Assembly (NCBI GenBank): GCA_964387885.1
Contig: CAYLYZ010000014.1
Span: 9,076-73,075 of the forward strand
Length of the DNA stretch: 64,000 nt
From: JABGPL01 sp964387885
GTDB lineage: Bacteria; Electryoneota; AABM5-125-24; Hatepunaeales; Hatepunaeaceae
Direction: 5' to 3'
The notes under the pieces were generated by a model. It was not told the DNA's origin and did no database searches. It was given only the letters and a program-made list of their open reading frames with translations. Both the position numbers and the translations under genes were made by a program. Of the stretch, positions 8,546 through 19,000 are shown piece by piece (within the stretch, counting starts at the first letter, position 1; every line of letters begins with the position of its first letter).

Positions 8546-9946
8546 TTGTCAAAAAACTTTTACATACAGACATACGGCTGTCAGATGAATTATCATGACA
8601 GTGAACGTTTACATGGCCTTTTAGAGAGTATCGGATATGTTGAAGCACCGGATTCGAAAAATGCGGATGTTGTGATTATCAATACATGCGCAGTTCGGGA
8701 AAAGCCGGAACGTAAATTGTTTGCCGAACTTGGCAGACTCCGAAAAATCAAACTGCAGCGACCGGGTATGATTATTGGTGTTGCCGGTTGTATGGCACCT
8801 CGTGAAGAAGATACACTAAAGAAATCTGCTCCCTATGTTGATATTCTGATAGGACCACGATCCCTTCATCGTTTGCCGGAGCTTTTGCACCATGCCCAAA
8901 GGGAAAATGGACGAATAAATGCTTTGGACCTTGAGGATGATCCTACACCAATTACCCCGGTTAATAGATCCAATCGCATTTCAGCCTGGGTGAATATAAT
9001 GTTTGGCTGTAATTATTCCTGCTCTTTCTGTGCAGTCCCTTCAGCAAGAGGGAAAGAGGTATCCAGACGCCCTGAGGAAATTCTTGATGAAGTTGATCTC
9101 CTGAATAATCAAGGATATAGGGAGGTTACATTTCTCGGGCAGTCTGTGAATGCCTACGGTCGTGATTTTTCATATAGAATTAAAGATTCAGGTGCCATTA
9201 ATCCTGATGACCGAATCGACTTCTCATGGCTGCTAAGACAAATAGATACCAGATTTCCCGGATTGCGAATCAGATTCACCAGCCCACACCCTCAACTTTT
9301 CTCAGATCGACTGGTTGAGACCATGGCAGATCTGCCCTCAGTTTGCGAGCACGTTCACCTGCCTCTCCAGTCTGCAGATGATGAAGTCCTGCACAGAATG
9401 AGACGAAATTATACATTCGACAAATTCCAAAGTATAGTAAACAAACTTCGCGATGCAATCCCAGAAATTGCTGTCTCAACCGATATCATTGTTGGATTTC
9501 CCGGTGAAACTGAAGAAAAATTTCAAAAAACATTGCTTGCAATGCAAGACCTGAAATTTGACCAGGCTTTCATGTTTGCATATTCACCACGCCGTCATAC
9601 TGAAGCATTTGGTTACAAGGATGAAATCCCATCTGAGATTCAGAATAGGAGACTTCAGGAATTGATCGAGGTTGCTAACGAATCGTTCAATTTGATTAAC
9701 AAACAACAAATCGGAAACAAATTTGAGGTGTTGGTTGAAGGACCAAGTGCTAAAAATCCAGCAAAAATGAGCGGTAGAACCCGCAATAATAAAACGATGA
9801 TCTTTGAAGCTCCGGAAGGTGCAATCGGAGAATTAATTGAAGTCAAAGCAACAGAGTCTTTCTTGTGGGGTTTTAAAGGGATAGCATCAGGAATTAAAAG
9901 ACAAAATAGCGTAAATCAACCTCACAAACTCACTATAATATCTTAG
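8546..9946 (+). CDS. miaB: tRNA-2-methylthio-N6-dimethylallyladenosine synthase
   Basis: A 466-residue radical SAM methylthiotransferase that adds a methylthio group to i6A37 of tRNAs. The N-terminal UPF0004 domain begins FYIQTYGCQMN and carries the three cysteines of the auxiliary cluster (YGCQMN, NTCAVRE, VAGCMAP). The radical SAM motif is GCNYSCSFCAVP, followed by TIM-barrel motifs LGQSVNAYG and STDIIVGFPGET; a TRAM domain fills the last 70 or so residues. The start is TTG; no ATG or GTG lies near the conserved N-terminus and the ribosome site (GGA) is weak. It follows a secreted-protein gene by 31 bp and may share its transcript. Confidence 0.93.
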   Translation: MSKNFYIQTYGCQMNYHDSERLHGLLESIGYVEAPDSKNADVVIINTCAVREKPERKLFAELGRLRKIKLQRPGMIIGVAGCMAPREEDTLKKSAPYVDILIGPRSLHRLPELLHHAQRENGRINALDLEDDPTPITPVNRSNRISAWVNIMFGCNYSCSFCAVPSARGKEVSRRPEEILDEVDLLNNQGYREVTFLGQSVNAYGRDFSYRIKDSGAINPDDRIDFSWLLRQIDTRFPGLRIRFTSPHPQLFSDRLVETMADLPSVCEHVHLPLQSADDEVLHRMRRNYTFDKFQSIVNKLRDAIPEIAVSTDIIVGFPGETEEKFQKTLLAMQDLKFDQAFMFAYSPRRHTEAFGYKDEIPSEIQNRRLQELIEVANESFNLINKQQIGNKFEVLVEGPSAKNPAKMSGRTRNNKTMIFEAPEGAIGELIEVKATESFLWGFKGIASGIKRQNSVNQPHKLTIIS

Positions 9947-10110
9947 TTATAGTTTTTATATAACATAAGAATTTCACCGGATAGTTTCACCATATAAAAA
10001 ACTAATCATCCATTTTGAAGTGCAACTCAAGCTTGTGACTCTCAAAAAATAAAGCTATCTTCTTAGATAGGAAAAATTTACAGTTGCTCAAAACTTTTTG
10101 GAAAGAACAC

Positions 10111-13100
10111 ATGAAAAGTGGCTCGTCCGTACGTCCAATACTCGTCGCCTCATTCATCGTAGTCTTTGCATTATGTAACGTTGTTTTCAGTGGTCAGATT
10201 TCCACTAATATCAACTTTTCTCAACCTCATATTGAGACTATTGATGGAAAGCATCGAGTCAGTTTGCAGAATGCATTGAACATCGGTGAACCTGGTAAAC
10301 CTTCAATGCCCTCAATGGGAATCTGGATGGCTCTGCCTCCCGGAAACAGAGCAGAATCAGCTAACCTCGTGAATGTTGTCTGGGAAGAACTCCCCGGAGA
10401 ATATGTTATCGAGCCAGCGGCTTATCCACAGCGCTTGAGCGATCCGGTTATTCCTGAAGTTGTGCCTGATCCTTCAATTTATAAGGGCACACAACTTTTC
10501 CCCTTCGAACAGATAACAAGCCTTAAGACTCACCTTAAGCGAGGTGTTTCGGTCGCCTCCTGTCTTATCTGGCCAGTCCGATGGAATCCCGTTGATGGAA
10601 AAATCGAGTATATGACTTCTGCACAGCTTTTAATAGATGCTGCTCCCGGACAACTTGAAATGACCGGTTACAATCGATTCTATCGCGGTGATTCGAAAAC
10701 GAAGAACTGGGCTGAGAATCTTGTTGAAAATCCAAACCTGCTGGGTGCTTATCCCCGCAGAGATGATCCTGAACTCCAATCAATGCTCATAATTACCGAT
10801 GAAGAATTCCTTGAACAGGCTAATGAATTCGCTAACTGGAAGAATCGTCGGGGATTTATTACGTATGTTAGAACCTTTGAACAGGTAATAGAGGGAGAAG
10901 AAGGTATAGACGATCAAGATCGCATGCGAAATGGAATTATCACTGCTTATGAAGAGCTGGAAATAGAATATCTACTTTTACTTGGGGATGATGAACTCCT
11001 GCCGCATCGCGGATTTTTTGGGGCAGTTAATAACTCTCCCGATTATGATGTTCCTGCAGATCTCTATTATGGTGCTTTAGACGGAAACTGGAATGAGGAT
11101 GACGATGCAGAATGGGGTGAATTTAACGAAGCAGATTTTACAGCAGAGATATTTGTAGGTCGTATTCCAGCTGACAATGTTGAGGAAGCCACTCGCTCCT
11201 TCACCAAAATCATGAGATACAGCGACGAACCTACGCTCGGAAATGAATTGATGGTTCTGATGGTTGGTGAAGAGTTAGGCTGGGAGTGTATGGGTGGCGA
11301 TTACATGGACGAAGTTTACAGCGAATGCAATCGATACAACTATTCAACCTCCGGTTATCCCGAACGATTTGTCCGGCGTAATCTTTATGATCGTGACAGA
11401 GTCTGGGGAGCAGCCAATAACCTCGCTCCGCTGATTTCTGAGGGATATCATTTTATCAATCACCTCGGACATTCCAACACCCGTTATACGATGAAGATTG
11501 ACTGGAACAACTTCAACCAGGATCTGATCGAAAACGATGGTCAGGGAGCCGGCTACAATATTCTCTGGACACAAGGCTGCTACGGCGGTTCCTTTGATAA
11601 CCGTGTCCCGAATGGAAATTACGTCCAGGACTGCATCTCTGAAGGAATGTTTAACGAAATTGACAATGGTTTCGTCGCAATTATAAGTAACTCCCGCTAC
11701 GGCTGGGGTGACGGAGCCAGCACAAATGGGGCATCTCAGCATTTCCATAGAGAATTTGTCGATGCGATTTTCGATGAGAATATGACTGTCATTGGTGAGG
11801 CTAATCAGGATTCAAAGGAAGACAGCGCACCCTGGGCAGAATGGGGAGTATACCGCTGGTGTTACTACGAAATCAATCTATTCGGGGATCCTTCGATGGA
11901 TATGTGGACTGATATCCCGATACCTATCCAACCCGAATATGAACGAATGATTGTTATTGGTGATGAAACTTACACGATCGAATTGACTGATATTCAGGAT
12001 GCTGTTGCCTGTCTGTCCCGCGATAACCAAATAATTGCATTTGGACATCCCGATGAGAATGGAATCATTGAGATTGAAATTCCGGATCCAATTGTACCTC
12101 CTGGCCCAGTGTCCCTTTCAATAGTTGCACATGACTTCATCCCTGAACTTATCAATATCCAGTCAATCGCCCCGGATGATGGTTACCCCTGGGTAGATGA
12201 AATACTAATTGAAGATATTGACGGTAATGGTGACACTAATGCTGATGCGGGTGAAACTATTGAGTTATTGCCATCGATTCGAAACCTCGGCCGCGATCCT
12301 TTAGATGAACTGATCATTTCCTTTATTGCCGATGATCCGGCAATTAAAATAATCACCGGACAGGTTACAATTGATGGATTGGACGGTCAACACGAATCAT
12401 TCTGTCGTGAACCGATCATTATAGAGGTCAATCCCGATTGTGGTGATCTCCACGAAGTCAATTTTGCTCTTACTCTTGATAATGGTGAGGAGGTTTGGAC
12501 TCAGGAAGCATCATTCACAACCCATGCTCCAATATTGGGACAACAATTCCTTACAATCCTTGATGAAGATGGAAACGATAATGGCAGACTCGATCCAGGT
12601 GAAGAAACTGATGTCGTAATGTCCATTAATAACGTCGGTTCTGGCTGTGCTTATAACGTAGAAGCAGAAGTATTCTCCGGAAGCCCCTTTATCGAGGTTC
12701 TACAATCCGAATCATCAACCGATATTATTGAATCCAATGACATCGGAGTATTCGATCCGGCTTTCAGGATTCTCGTCTCTGAGGATTGCCCGAATCCGGA
12801 ACGTGCCGTTTTATATGTCAGATACACCGGCAATCTCCAGCAGAGTCACTCAGCAATAATAAACCTCAATATCGGTGGTGCTATATATGCCTTTGATCGC
12901 AACGAAGAGCTCTGGGATCACGAAGTTCTAAATGATGAACACGAAGATCAATGGCACGATTGCAACAACGACAATCATACCTTCGGCGGTTCAAACTGCA
13001 TTAAAGTCGGTGACCGGGCTCCAAATGGTGAATATCTGCCAATGCTTAATTGTGCTATTTACATGCCGCCATTCTTCGTTGAGGATGACCTGAGCCTTTC

Positions 13101-14034
13101 TTTCTGGCATAAAATCGACGCTGAGGAGAGTGGAAATCACCCCGGTGAAGCTTACGACGGTGGTGTTGTCGAAGTTTCAATTGATAATGGGGACTGGGAA
13201 ATCATAGAGCCGATTACACCCGATAACTCCGGGTACCCCTATATTACCCGACGTGGAAATGCACCAAGTCCATTTATTAATGGTCAACCAATCTTTTCAG
13301 GAACCTTCGACTGGGCTCCAGTCTCATTTGATCTTTCTGATTTTGCCGGTACAGAGGTACAGGTACGGTTCCGGTTCGGTTCGGATGGTGGTGTAAATGG
13401 TGGTGGCTGGTGGATTGATGACATCGAACTATATATGCCAATGGACGCTGTCGCTCCGGATAACCTTGACGGGGAAATGGTTGAGGGTAGAGCTCACATG
13501 ACCTGGGATACTCCGATTCCTGAACGTGATGAAGGAATGGTTAACGACCTTATCGGATACCGTATATATCGCGGGAGTGATGATTGGTTAGGTTTGGATA
13601 CATTAATCATCTTTAATGAATATGTCGATGATCTGCGTGAAATGCCTCGTGGTGAATATATGTACATGGTCACTGCTCAATATGCTGATATTGAGAGTCA
13701 GCCCAGTAACTTCCTGTTTCTGACCCACAGGTGGAGAAATTCAGTTGAGACTGATGAATCAGATTTACCAAAAGATTGGGCAATCGATTCGGTTTGGCCT
13801 AATCCATTTAATTCAACAACACAGATAAATTACAGTGTCCCGATTCAGGGAAAAATTGAACTAATCATTTTCGACCAGAATGGCAGGTTTGTACAGAATC
13901 TCGTAAATGAAAACATGCAACCCGGACGTTACAACGCGACATTCAGTGCAGATAATCTATCGACAGGCATTTATTTCGTGCTAATGAATACTCCTACAGG
14001 AATTCGAACTGCTAAGCTGATACTAATTAAGTAA
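10111..14034 (+). CDS. Gingipain-like C25 cysteine protease, multidomain, T9SS-secreted
   Basis: A 1307-residue secreted protease. After a signal peptide (MKSGSSVRPILVASFIVVFA) comes a C25-type propeptide, then a caspase-like gingipain domain: LLLLGDDELLP, GRIPADN, the catalytic dyad His in HLGHSN (H454) and Cys in WTQGCYGG (C490), and LFGDPSMDMW at its end. Two CARDB-like beta domains follow (DGNGDTNADAGETIELLP, DGNDNGRLDPGEETDV), then a jelly-roll/MAM-like segment ending GGWWIDDIELY, an FnIII-like module and the T9SS sorting domain (VWPNPFNST). I start at the ATG with GGAAAG upstream; a TTG at 10084 would add nine residues before the signal peptide. In the family such enzymes degrade proteins outside the cell or process surface proteins; the cleavage specificity is unknown. 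Confidence 0.88.
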   Translation: MKSGSSVRPILVASFIVVFALCNVVFSGQISTNINFSQPHIETIDGKHRVSLQNALNIGEPGKPSMPSMGIWMALPPGNRAESANLVNVVWEELPGEYVIEPAAYPQRLSDPVIPEVVPDPSIYKGTQLFPFEQITSLKTHLKRGVSVASCLIWPVRWNPVDGKIEYMTSAQLLIDAAPGQLEMTGYNRFYRGDSKTKNWAENLVENPNLLGAYPRRDDPELQSMLIITDEEFLEQANEFANWKNRRGFITYVRTFEQVIEGEEGIDDQDRMRNGIITAYEELEIEYLLLLGDDELLPHRGFFGAVNNSPDYDVPADLYYGALDGNWNEDDDAEWGEFNEADFTAEIFVGRIPADNVEEATRSFTKIMRYSDEPTLGNELMVLMVGEELGWECMGGDYMDEVYSECNRYNYSTSGYPERFVRRNLYDRDRVWGAANNLAPLISEGYHFINHLGHSNTRYTMKIDWNNFNQDLIENDGQGAGYNILWTQGCYGGSFDNRVPNGNYVQDCISEGMFNEIDNGFVAIISNSRYGWGDGASTNGASQHFHREFVDAIFDENMTVIGEANQDSKEDSAPWAEWGVYRWCYYEINLFGDPSMDMWTDIPIPIQPEYERMIVIGDETYTIELTDIQDAVACLSRDNQIIAFGHPDENGIIEIEIPDPIVPPGPVSLSIVAHDFIPELINIQSIAPDDGYPWVDEILIEDIDGNGDTNADAGETIELLPSIRNLGRDPLDELIISFIADDPAIKIITGQVTIDGLDGQHESFCREPIIIEVNPDCGDLHEVNFALTLDNGEEVWTQEASFTTHAPILGQQFLTILDEDGNDNGRLDPGEETDVVMSINNVGSGCAYNVEAEVFSGSPFIEVLQSESSTDIIESNDIGVFDPAFRILVSEDCPNPERAVLYVRYTGNLQQSHSAIINLNIGGAIYAFDRNEELWDHEVLNDEHEDQWHDCNNDNHTFGGSNCIKVGDRAPNGEYLPMLNCAIYMPPFFVEDDLSLSFWHKIDAEESGNHPGEAYDGGVVEVSIDNGDWEIIEPITPDNSGYPYITRRGNAPSPFINGQPIFSGTFDWAPVSFDLSDFAGTEVQVRFRFGSDGGVNGGGWWIDDIELYMPMDAVAPDNLDGEMVEGRAHMTWDTPIPERDEGMVNDLIGYRIYRGSDDWLGLDTLIIFNEYVDDLREMPRGEYMYMVTAQYADIESQPSNFLFLTHRWRNSVETDESDLPKDWAIDSVWPNPFNSTTQINYSVPIQGKIELIIFDQNGRFVQNLVNENMQPGRYNATFSADNLSTGIYFVLMNTPTGIRTAKLILIK

Positions 14035-14056
14035 GCTGTTTGCAGAATTTTATTTT

Positions 14057-14091
14057 AAGAAGAGTGGCATTATGTCACTCTTCTTGTTTTT
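14057..14091 (+). terminator. Rho-independent terminator after the C25 protease gene
   Basis: A perfect 10-bp stem AAGAAGAGTG (14057-14066) with CACTCTTCTT (14076-14085), a 9-nt loop, then GTTTTTG. It lies 23 bp after the stop codon. Confidence 0.8.
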
Positions 14092-14225
14092 GTACATTGT
14101 GTAGGGGCTGAATATTTTCAGCCCTATTCGCTTAGTAACATGGATTCTTAATTGCAGCATTATTGTTTTGAGTGCCCGTCAGGCGTCCCCGAGACCTTTG
14201 AAATATTCCGAACTCGAAAAGTTTT

Positions 14226-14253
14226 GTCATTCCCGCGCAGGCGGGAATCCAGA
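14226..14253. repeat. Dispersed GTCATTCCCG inverted repeat, copy 1
   Basis: GTCATTCCCG, a short centre and CGGGAATCCAGA form a hairpin. A second copy stands at 63880-63907 with a changed loop but the same flanks, including the trailing CCAGA. Hairpins of this type occur as dispersed intergenic repeats in many bacteria. Confidence 0.7.
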
Positions 14254-14437
14254 AAACACAGCAATTTACTGTGTTCCATCCACCACGGGAACGACATGTA
14301 TTTCACATATACATGAATTATTCAGAAGTCTCGTCCCCACCTGACGGAAAAACAACAACTTAGCCACACACCTTGACAAAGATTCCGGACAACGAGACTC
14401 CTCTCATTTTAAAAAGATTCTTCTTAAGGAGACTACT

Positions 14438-15442
14438 ATGATATCAGAAATAATAAATTGGATCGAAACTCTCCCAGCCCTGCGACAAAGCTCATCTACG
14501 AGTGACTTTATATATGACCATATGGAATCCCAATCCGGGGAGTGTTTACCTGTAATCTATACGAAGTTTGATAGTTCTAATCGTTCACATTTCTCAGACC
14601 GGGCACAAATCCTCGACTTTCTTCTTTCCACTTCGAGTGGCCGGATTTTGGATTTTGGGCCGGGAGATGGTTGGCCTTCATTATTGATAGCACCTTATGT
14701 TAAAGAAGTAATTGGGGTTGAAGGATCGCAGAAAAGATTGGACATCTGCAATAGAAATGCTAAAAGGCTGGGCTTAACTAATGTTGAATTCGAATATGTC
14801 CCACCAGGTACTCCCCTGCCCTTTCCGGATTGTACATTCGATGGTGCAATGGCTGCCTCTTCAATCGAACAAACCCCCGATCCATATCAGACTCTGAAAG
14901 AATTGTTCAGAGTTTTAAAACCCGGAGGTAAACTAAGGTTACATTATGAAGATTTAGATCGGTATAAGGGAGTTAATGGTGGTGATTATTACATCTTCGA
15001 ACAGAATAAAGAAACGCATTTAATTATATATCGCAGAAAAATAGAGGAAGAAAACGTTCGACAATACAGGCTTACTTTTAACTTGTCCCGATCAATTCTT
15101 GAAAACAAGATCATTCAACCGGGAAGAACAAACTCAGCAACAACCCTTAACCCCCAAGCGCTGAAAAGTTTAGAACCATATCTACTGGAATGTTGTTACA
15201 TTGAAACCAGACACCCATCCTTTCAGACTTTCGTAAATTGGATGAGAAAGATCGGTTTCAGAACAATAAGAGGGACTTACGACGGAGGGAGTTTTGCATC
15301 TGAATTGTTTGACAATATTGAGAAATCAAAGCGACCGGATTCTTTGAAAGACGTTGACAACTTTCTTAAACCATTGATAAAAACAATAATCAATCTAAAA
15401 GCACCGGTTGAAACAAGCCCATGGATTATAGCAAAGAAATGA
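14438..15442 (+). CDS. Class I SAM-dependent methyltransferase
   Basis: A 334-residue Rossmann-fold methyltransferase. Motif I is ILDFGPGDGWPS (about residue 71), the acidic residue after beta 2 is in VIGVEGS, motif IV region is FDGAMAASSIEQTPD, and LFRVLKPGGKLRLH is the post-motif of UbiE/Coq5-like enzymes (methyltransf_11). The C-terminal 140 residues have no recognised domain. The start ATG has AAGGAG at ideal spacing. The substrate cannot be deduced; its neighbours are secreted proteins. A short minus-strand ftsX remnant follows immediately downstream. Confidence 0.75.
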   Translation: MISEIINWIETLPALRQSSSTSDFIYDHMESQSGECLPVIYTKFDSSNRSHFSDRAQILDFLLSTSSGRILDFGPGDGWPSLLIAPYVKEVIGVEGSQKRLDICNRNAKRLGLTNVEFEYVPPGTPLPFPDCTFDGAMAASSIEQTPDPYQTLKELFRVLKPGGKLRLHYEDLDRYKGVNGGDYYIFEQNKETHLIIYRRKIEEENVRQYRLTFNLSRSILENKIIQPGRTNSATTLNPQALKSLEPYLLECCYIETRHPSFQTFVNWMRKIGFRTIRGTYDGGSFASELFDNIEKSKRPDSLKDVDNFLKPLIKTIINLKAPVETSPWIIAKK

Positions 15443-15960
15443 GAACATGAGAGAAAGGACTTTAAAACACCCAATTCGATTACCTGCAGTCCAAACTGCA
15501 ACTACTACACCAATTGAGATTCCGAGAATTATCAATAATGGAATCCAAATCAGAATTCCCAAAACTTACTCACCTAACCGTATGGGTAAAGTAAACCAGG
15601 TATTATTGCAGCTATACTAAGTAATCAGGGGTACCATCAGAAACTCCCTTCACTCAACCTTAGAGAGTTAAATCTAGAAAAAAAAAGACTTTGCATTCGG
15701 TAAATTTTATTCTTATATTAATTAGGTAATTGATGATCTGTTGTAATATTTGCGAATTCGCTAAAACAACCCTGTTATCAGTTAAATAGTTGTTGATTAT
15801 GCTGTTTTTGTTTCTTATCTGTAATCTTGAAAACTGTAAGTCTGATGCTTTGACTGAATTCAGTCAATCAGAAAAGACATCTCCCCACTTGGCAAATTCG
15901 CTTCGGTGGGGTTCTCTGTTTTGGGAGGATTTGTACTGAATGAAATGAAATAAAAAGAAA
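15443..15960. other. Long non-coding stretch before the structured leader
   Basis: About 520 bp without a gene. It holds the ftsX remnant (15479-15565), an AT-rich section around 15660-15830 that could contain a promoter, an 18-bp perfect palindrome TTGACTGAATTCAGTCAA at 15850-15867 and a CCCCAC/GTGGGG hairpin (15883-15888 with 15906-15911) followed by a T-rich stretch, which may be a terminator or part of a small RNA. Confidence 0.5.
15479..15565 (-). pseudogene. ftsX remnant (last membrane helix only)
   Basis: Read on the minus strand this stretch encodes 29 residues, GILIWIPLLIILGISIG then VVVAVWTAGNRI, that match the C-terminus of the intact FtsX at 21520-22374 at 22 of 29 positions. A stop codon lies two codons before the matching part and the match ends two or three codons before the FtsX stop, so nothing functional is left. 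The DNA similarity is also plain by eye. It implies a former ftsX copy or partial duplication directly downstream of the methyltransferase gene. Confidence 0.75.
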
Positions 15961-16084
15961 TCGGGTGCGTTCACCCCGCTTCAAACAGGAAACGCACCCG
16001 ACCCGTGTGGTGAGAACTACCCGGGGGCAGTCATCACACACAATAAGATACGAAATTTGCCCCCGAATGATAAGCCTGAGGAGG
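15961..16084 (+). promoter_or_regulatory. Structured 5' leader with pseudoknot-like helices
   Basis: Three helices can be read directly. P1: 11 perfect pairs, TCGGGTGCGTT (15961-15971) with AACGCACCCGA (15991-16001). P2: GTGTGGTGA (16005-16013) with TCATCACAC (16031-16039), one G-U pair. P3: CGGGGGCA (16022-16029, inside the P2 loop) with TGCCCCCG (16058-16065). P2 and P3 interleave, the topology of an H-type pseudoknot. The ribosome site GAGGAGG follows at 16080 and the ATG at 16090. I do not recognise it as a known riboswitch class (c-di-GMP-I/II, ZTP, THF and preQ1 consensus parts are not seen). It could be a cis-regulatory RNA or translational control element for the secreted protein. Confidence 0.55.
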
Positions 16085-16089
16085 CAAAA

Positions 16090-19000
16090 ATGTTACGTCT
16101 TATGCATGTTTTGGCACTCGTTTGCCTGTGTGGTCTGTTTCTATTAGTACCTGATGCTGAAGCTACATCATACGTTTTCGGAAAGGATGGTGTTTTGACA
16201 AAATTAACAGCATCCGGCGCAGGTGCAACATGGACATCTTCAGATTCTTTTATTGTTGCAGGTGACTGCTACGTAGATGATGACGACACATTGACCATTT
16301 GTGAGGGAGTAACAGTTGTTTTTGCAGGGAACAGGAGCGCCCCAACGGCAATACCTGAGATTGATGTTAAGGGCACTATCATTTCTAATGGTTCATCAAC
16401 AAATCCAGTAGTCTTTACAAACGAATCAGGAACTACAAAAGGCCTTTTTGAGGGTCTTTACTTGAACGGTGATTCAACAGGAACATCAAGTGATTATGAA
16501 GGTCGTTTAGAAGGAAAGTACACTCATTTTTTATATGGGGGGTATTCGACTGGTGTTGTTAGAGTCGGTAAGAATGGAACTTTGGATATGGATAACTCAA
16601 TATTCAGACATAGTGACAAGCATGAAATATATATCCAGGATTCAGGTGGAGAAGTCGTACTTGATACCTGTAGTATTGACTCCTGTGATATTGATGGTAT
16701 CCATTGTACTAATGGAGAAAACGATGATGCTGTGATAAATACTTGCTATACGCTATTCTCGTATTTTGGGCGTCACGGTATTCATGGTGGCAACTGCCCA
16801 CCAGACCGAGATGATCCTAATATAATCCCAAGAAACAACATATTTGAATATCCCGGAGACCGAGAAGAACCAGACGCAGGTATTTATGCGAGTGATCATG
16901 AATGGTATGATATAAAAAGGTGTATTTTCTTTGACTTGGATTACGGAATATGGTTTGATGATACCTATTATGGTGAACCTGATTCAAATATTGTAAAGAA
17001 TAGTGCTTTTCTTTATAATTCTTGGGGTATTTTATGGAGTGACTTAGATAATACCGTAGATGGAGTTTCTCAGAAAACATGTTTATTAAACAACACATTT
17101 ATAGATTGTGACCGAGCTATAGAATTTGATGGTTATAATGGGAATAATTGGCCAGATGACAACTTAAAGATGGAAAGAAACCTCTTCGCTGGAGGAAATA
17201 CTCGGGATATTTCTAATGCTGTTAATCCAGGTCAAGACAAACCAGATATTCCTGCAACTAATGCTGTTCCTACTGATGGTAATAACCTGTTCAATATTGA
17301 CGTTGGTGATGCAATTGTTGAAGATGAGGACGGTGAGTGGAAACTTGTCGATGAAGTCAGAAATTTTCGGGGACGTGATGCATACAACCTACACATCAGA
17401 TTCACTCCCGATAGCCCAATCATCAATGTTGATGGTGATTTCACGGATGCAGATGGATCGGATGCTGATATTGGTTGTTATGGTGGTGAATTTGGTATAG
17501 GCGAAGCAGGTGTTGGATGGGGAATGCCAGGTGATCACATCAACGTTTCCTGGGGAGACAATCCGTTCATTTCATCATTTCATATTGGTCTCTGTGATTC
17601 GGACCTCGTCGATGGAGGGGTGACAACAATAGAAGCCACAACATATAAAATATACGAAGACTGGTTCGAAATTGAGAGTGACGATACTCTTATAATTGAG
17701 GCCGGTACTTACATTGCAATTGGTGGCAGTGACCAAGCAGATATAACTGTTGAAGGTAAACTTGTTGCTGACGGTACTGGAAGTACCATATATTTCGGAG
17801 ATGGTTGTGATAACGGGAGAGATGACTTTGTCGGGCTCATGTTTTTATCGGGTGCAGATCCAACCTCAATAATAGATCACGTTGAGTTCATCAACATTGG
17901 TACTTTTGCGGCAATATGTGTAGACAACATGCAAAACTCAACTTCCTTCCTAATCTCTAATACCGATATTGAGGGTGCTAACAGGGGAATCTACATATCA
18001 GATGACAGTGCCGTAGAGATTGAAAGTTGTGAAATCCACGAATGTGGTACGGGGATTAAAATTGAGGATCTCACAACGCCAGGAGATGTAGGCATAAACA
18101 ATACATACGTACATGATAATACAGGTGTTGGGATTTATCTTGATGATTCTGAACCTGTTTTCGACGAACAACAGGAATATGAGACAAAAATTGATGAGAA
18201 TGGATCTTACGGCATACATGCCTTGAATTCGTCTTTCAATTTGTCCGATGAGGGAGATTCTCAGGTACGTCATAATGAAGATTCAGAGATATTTCTTTCC
18301 GGAGATTCCACTCCCCTTATTGAATATAATGATATTGAGCCAAATGGAGGTCAAGATCCATACGCGATAGAGTGGAACACGAATGGGGCAAATGCCTGCA
18401 GTTCATATGTGATTGGAAAAAATGTGTGGTGGGGAACTCAAAATCCGGGAGACGGATTATTCAGTTTACCTGACAGTATTGATTATAGTTCTAATTTAGA
18501 CGATGACCTTGTGGATGATTATAATCTTTACATTCATGCAATAGAGTGCTATTTTGAAGATGATTACGAACATGCAATTCCCTTATTTGAAAGGTGTATT
18601 CTTAACGAAGATGATCGTAGGGAAAGACGTCGCACTGCAATTGACTATCTTTTGGGATGTTATGATCGTACGAATGGAGACCTTAATGACCTACGCAATT
18701 TTCTTAATCGGGTGGCTATGGAAGCAGAAGACCGAGATGTTGCAAATTGGGCAAAAACAAAGACCATATATTCATTAATCCTTGAAGGTCGATATGAAGA
18801 CATGATTGGTGGATTTATTGGGCGGCGAGATGAATTTGACAATCCTGTGGATTCTTTAAGGAATGAGATAAGGATTCTAAAAGCACAATGGCTATTGAAT
18901 GGAAATCGCAGAATTCCAGAGAATGATTCATGGATGTGTCGTGAAGACTTTACTGAAAACATCCAAGATCTGGAGAGACAAATCAGAGAGACATGGAACA

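Larger units (their letters stand above)
14035..14437. other. Repeat-rich intergenic region
   Basis: No gene seen. From left to right it holds the terminator of the protease gene, a GGGCTGAA hairpin (14104-14125), a CGTCAGGCG-like half hairpin (14177-14193), a GTCATTCCCG/CGGGAAT inverted repeat (14226-14253) and a CACCTGACGGAAAAACAACAA stretch near 14339. Related modules recur near 50.5, 50.9 and 63.6-63.9 kb. AAGGAG just before 14438 is the ribosome site of the next gene. Confidence 0.6.

Noticed and set aside
15961..16065. Known riboswitch classes (c-di-GMP-I, c-di-GMP-II, ZTP, THF, preQ1)
   Set aside because: Conserved sequence parts of these classes, as far as I remember them, are not found; only the pseudoknot topology is shared.
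15965..16147. 60-codon plus-strand open frame over the leader
   Set aside because: It overlaps the RNA helices and the signal-peptide region of the real gene in another frame; no ribosome site.
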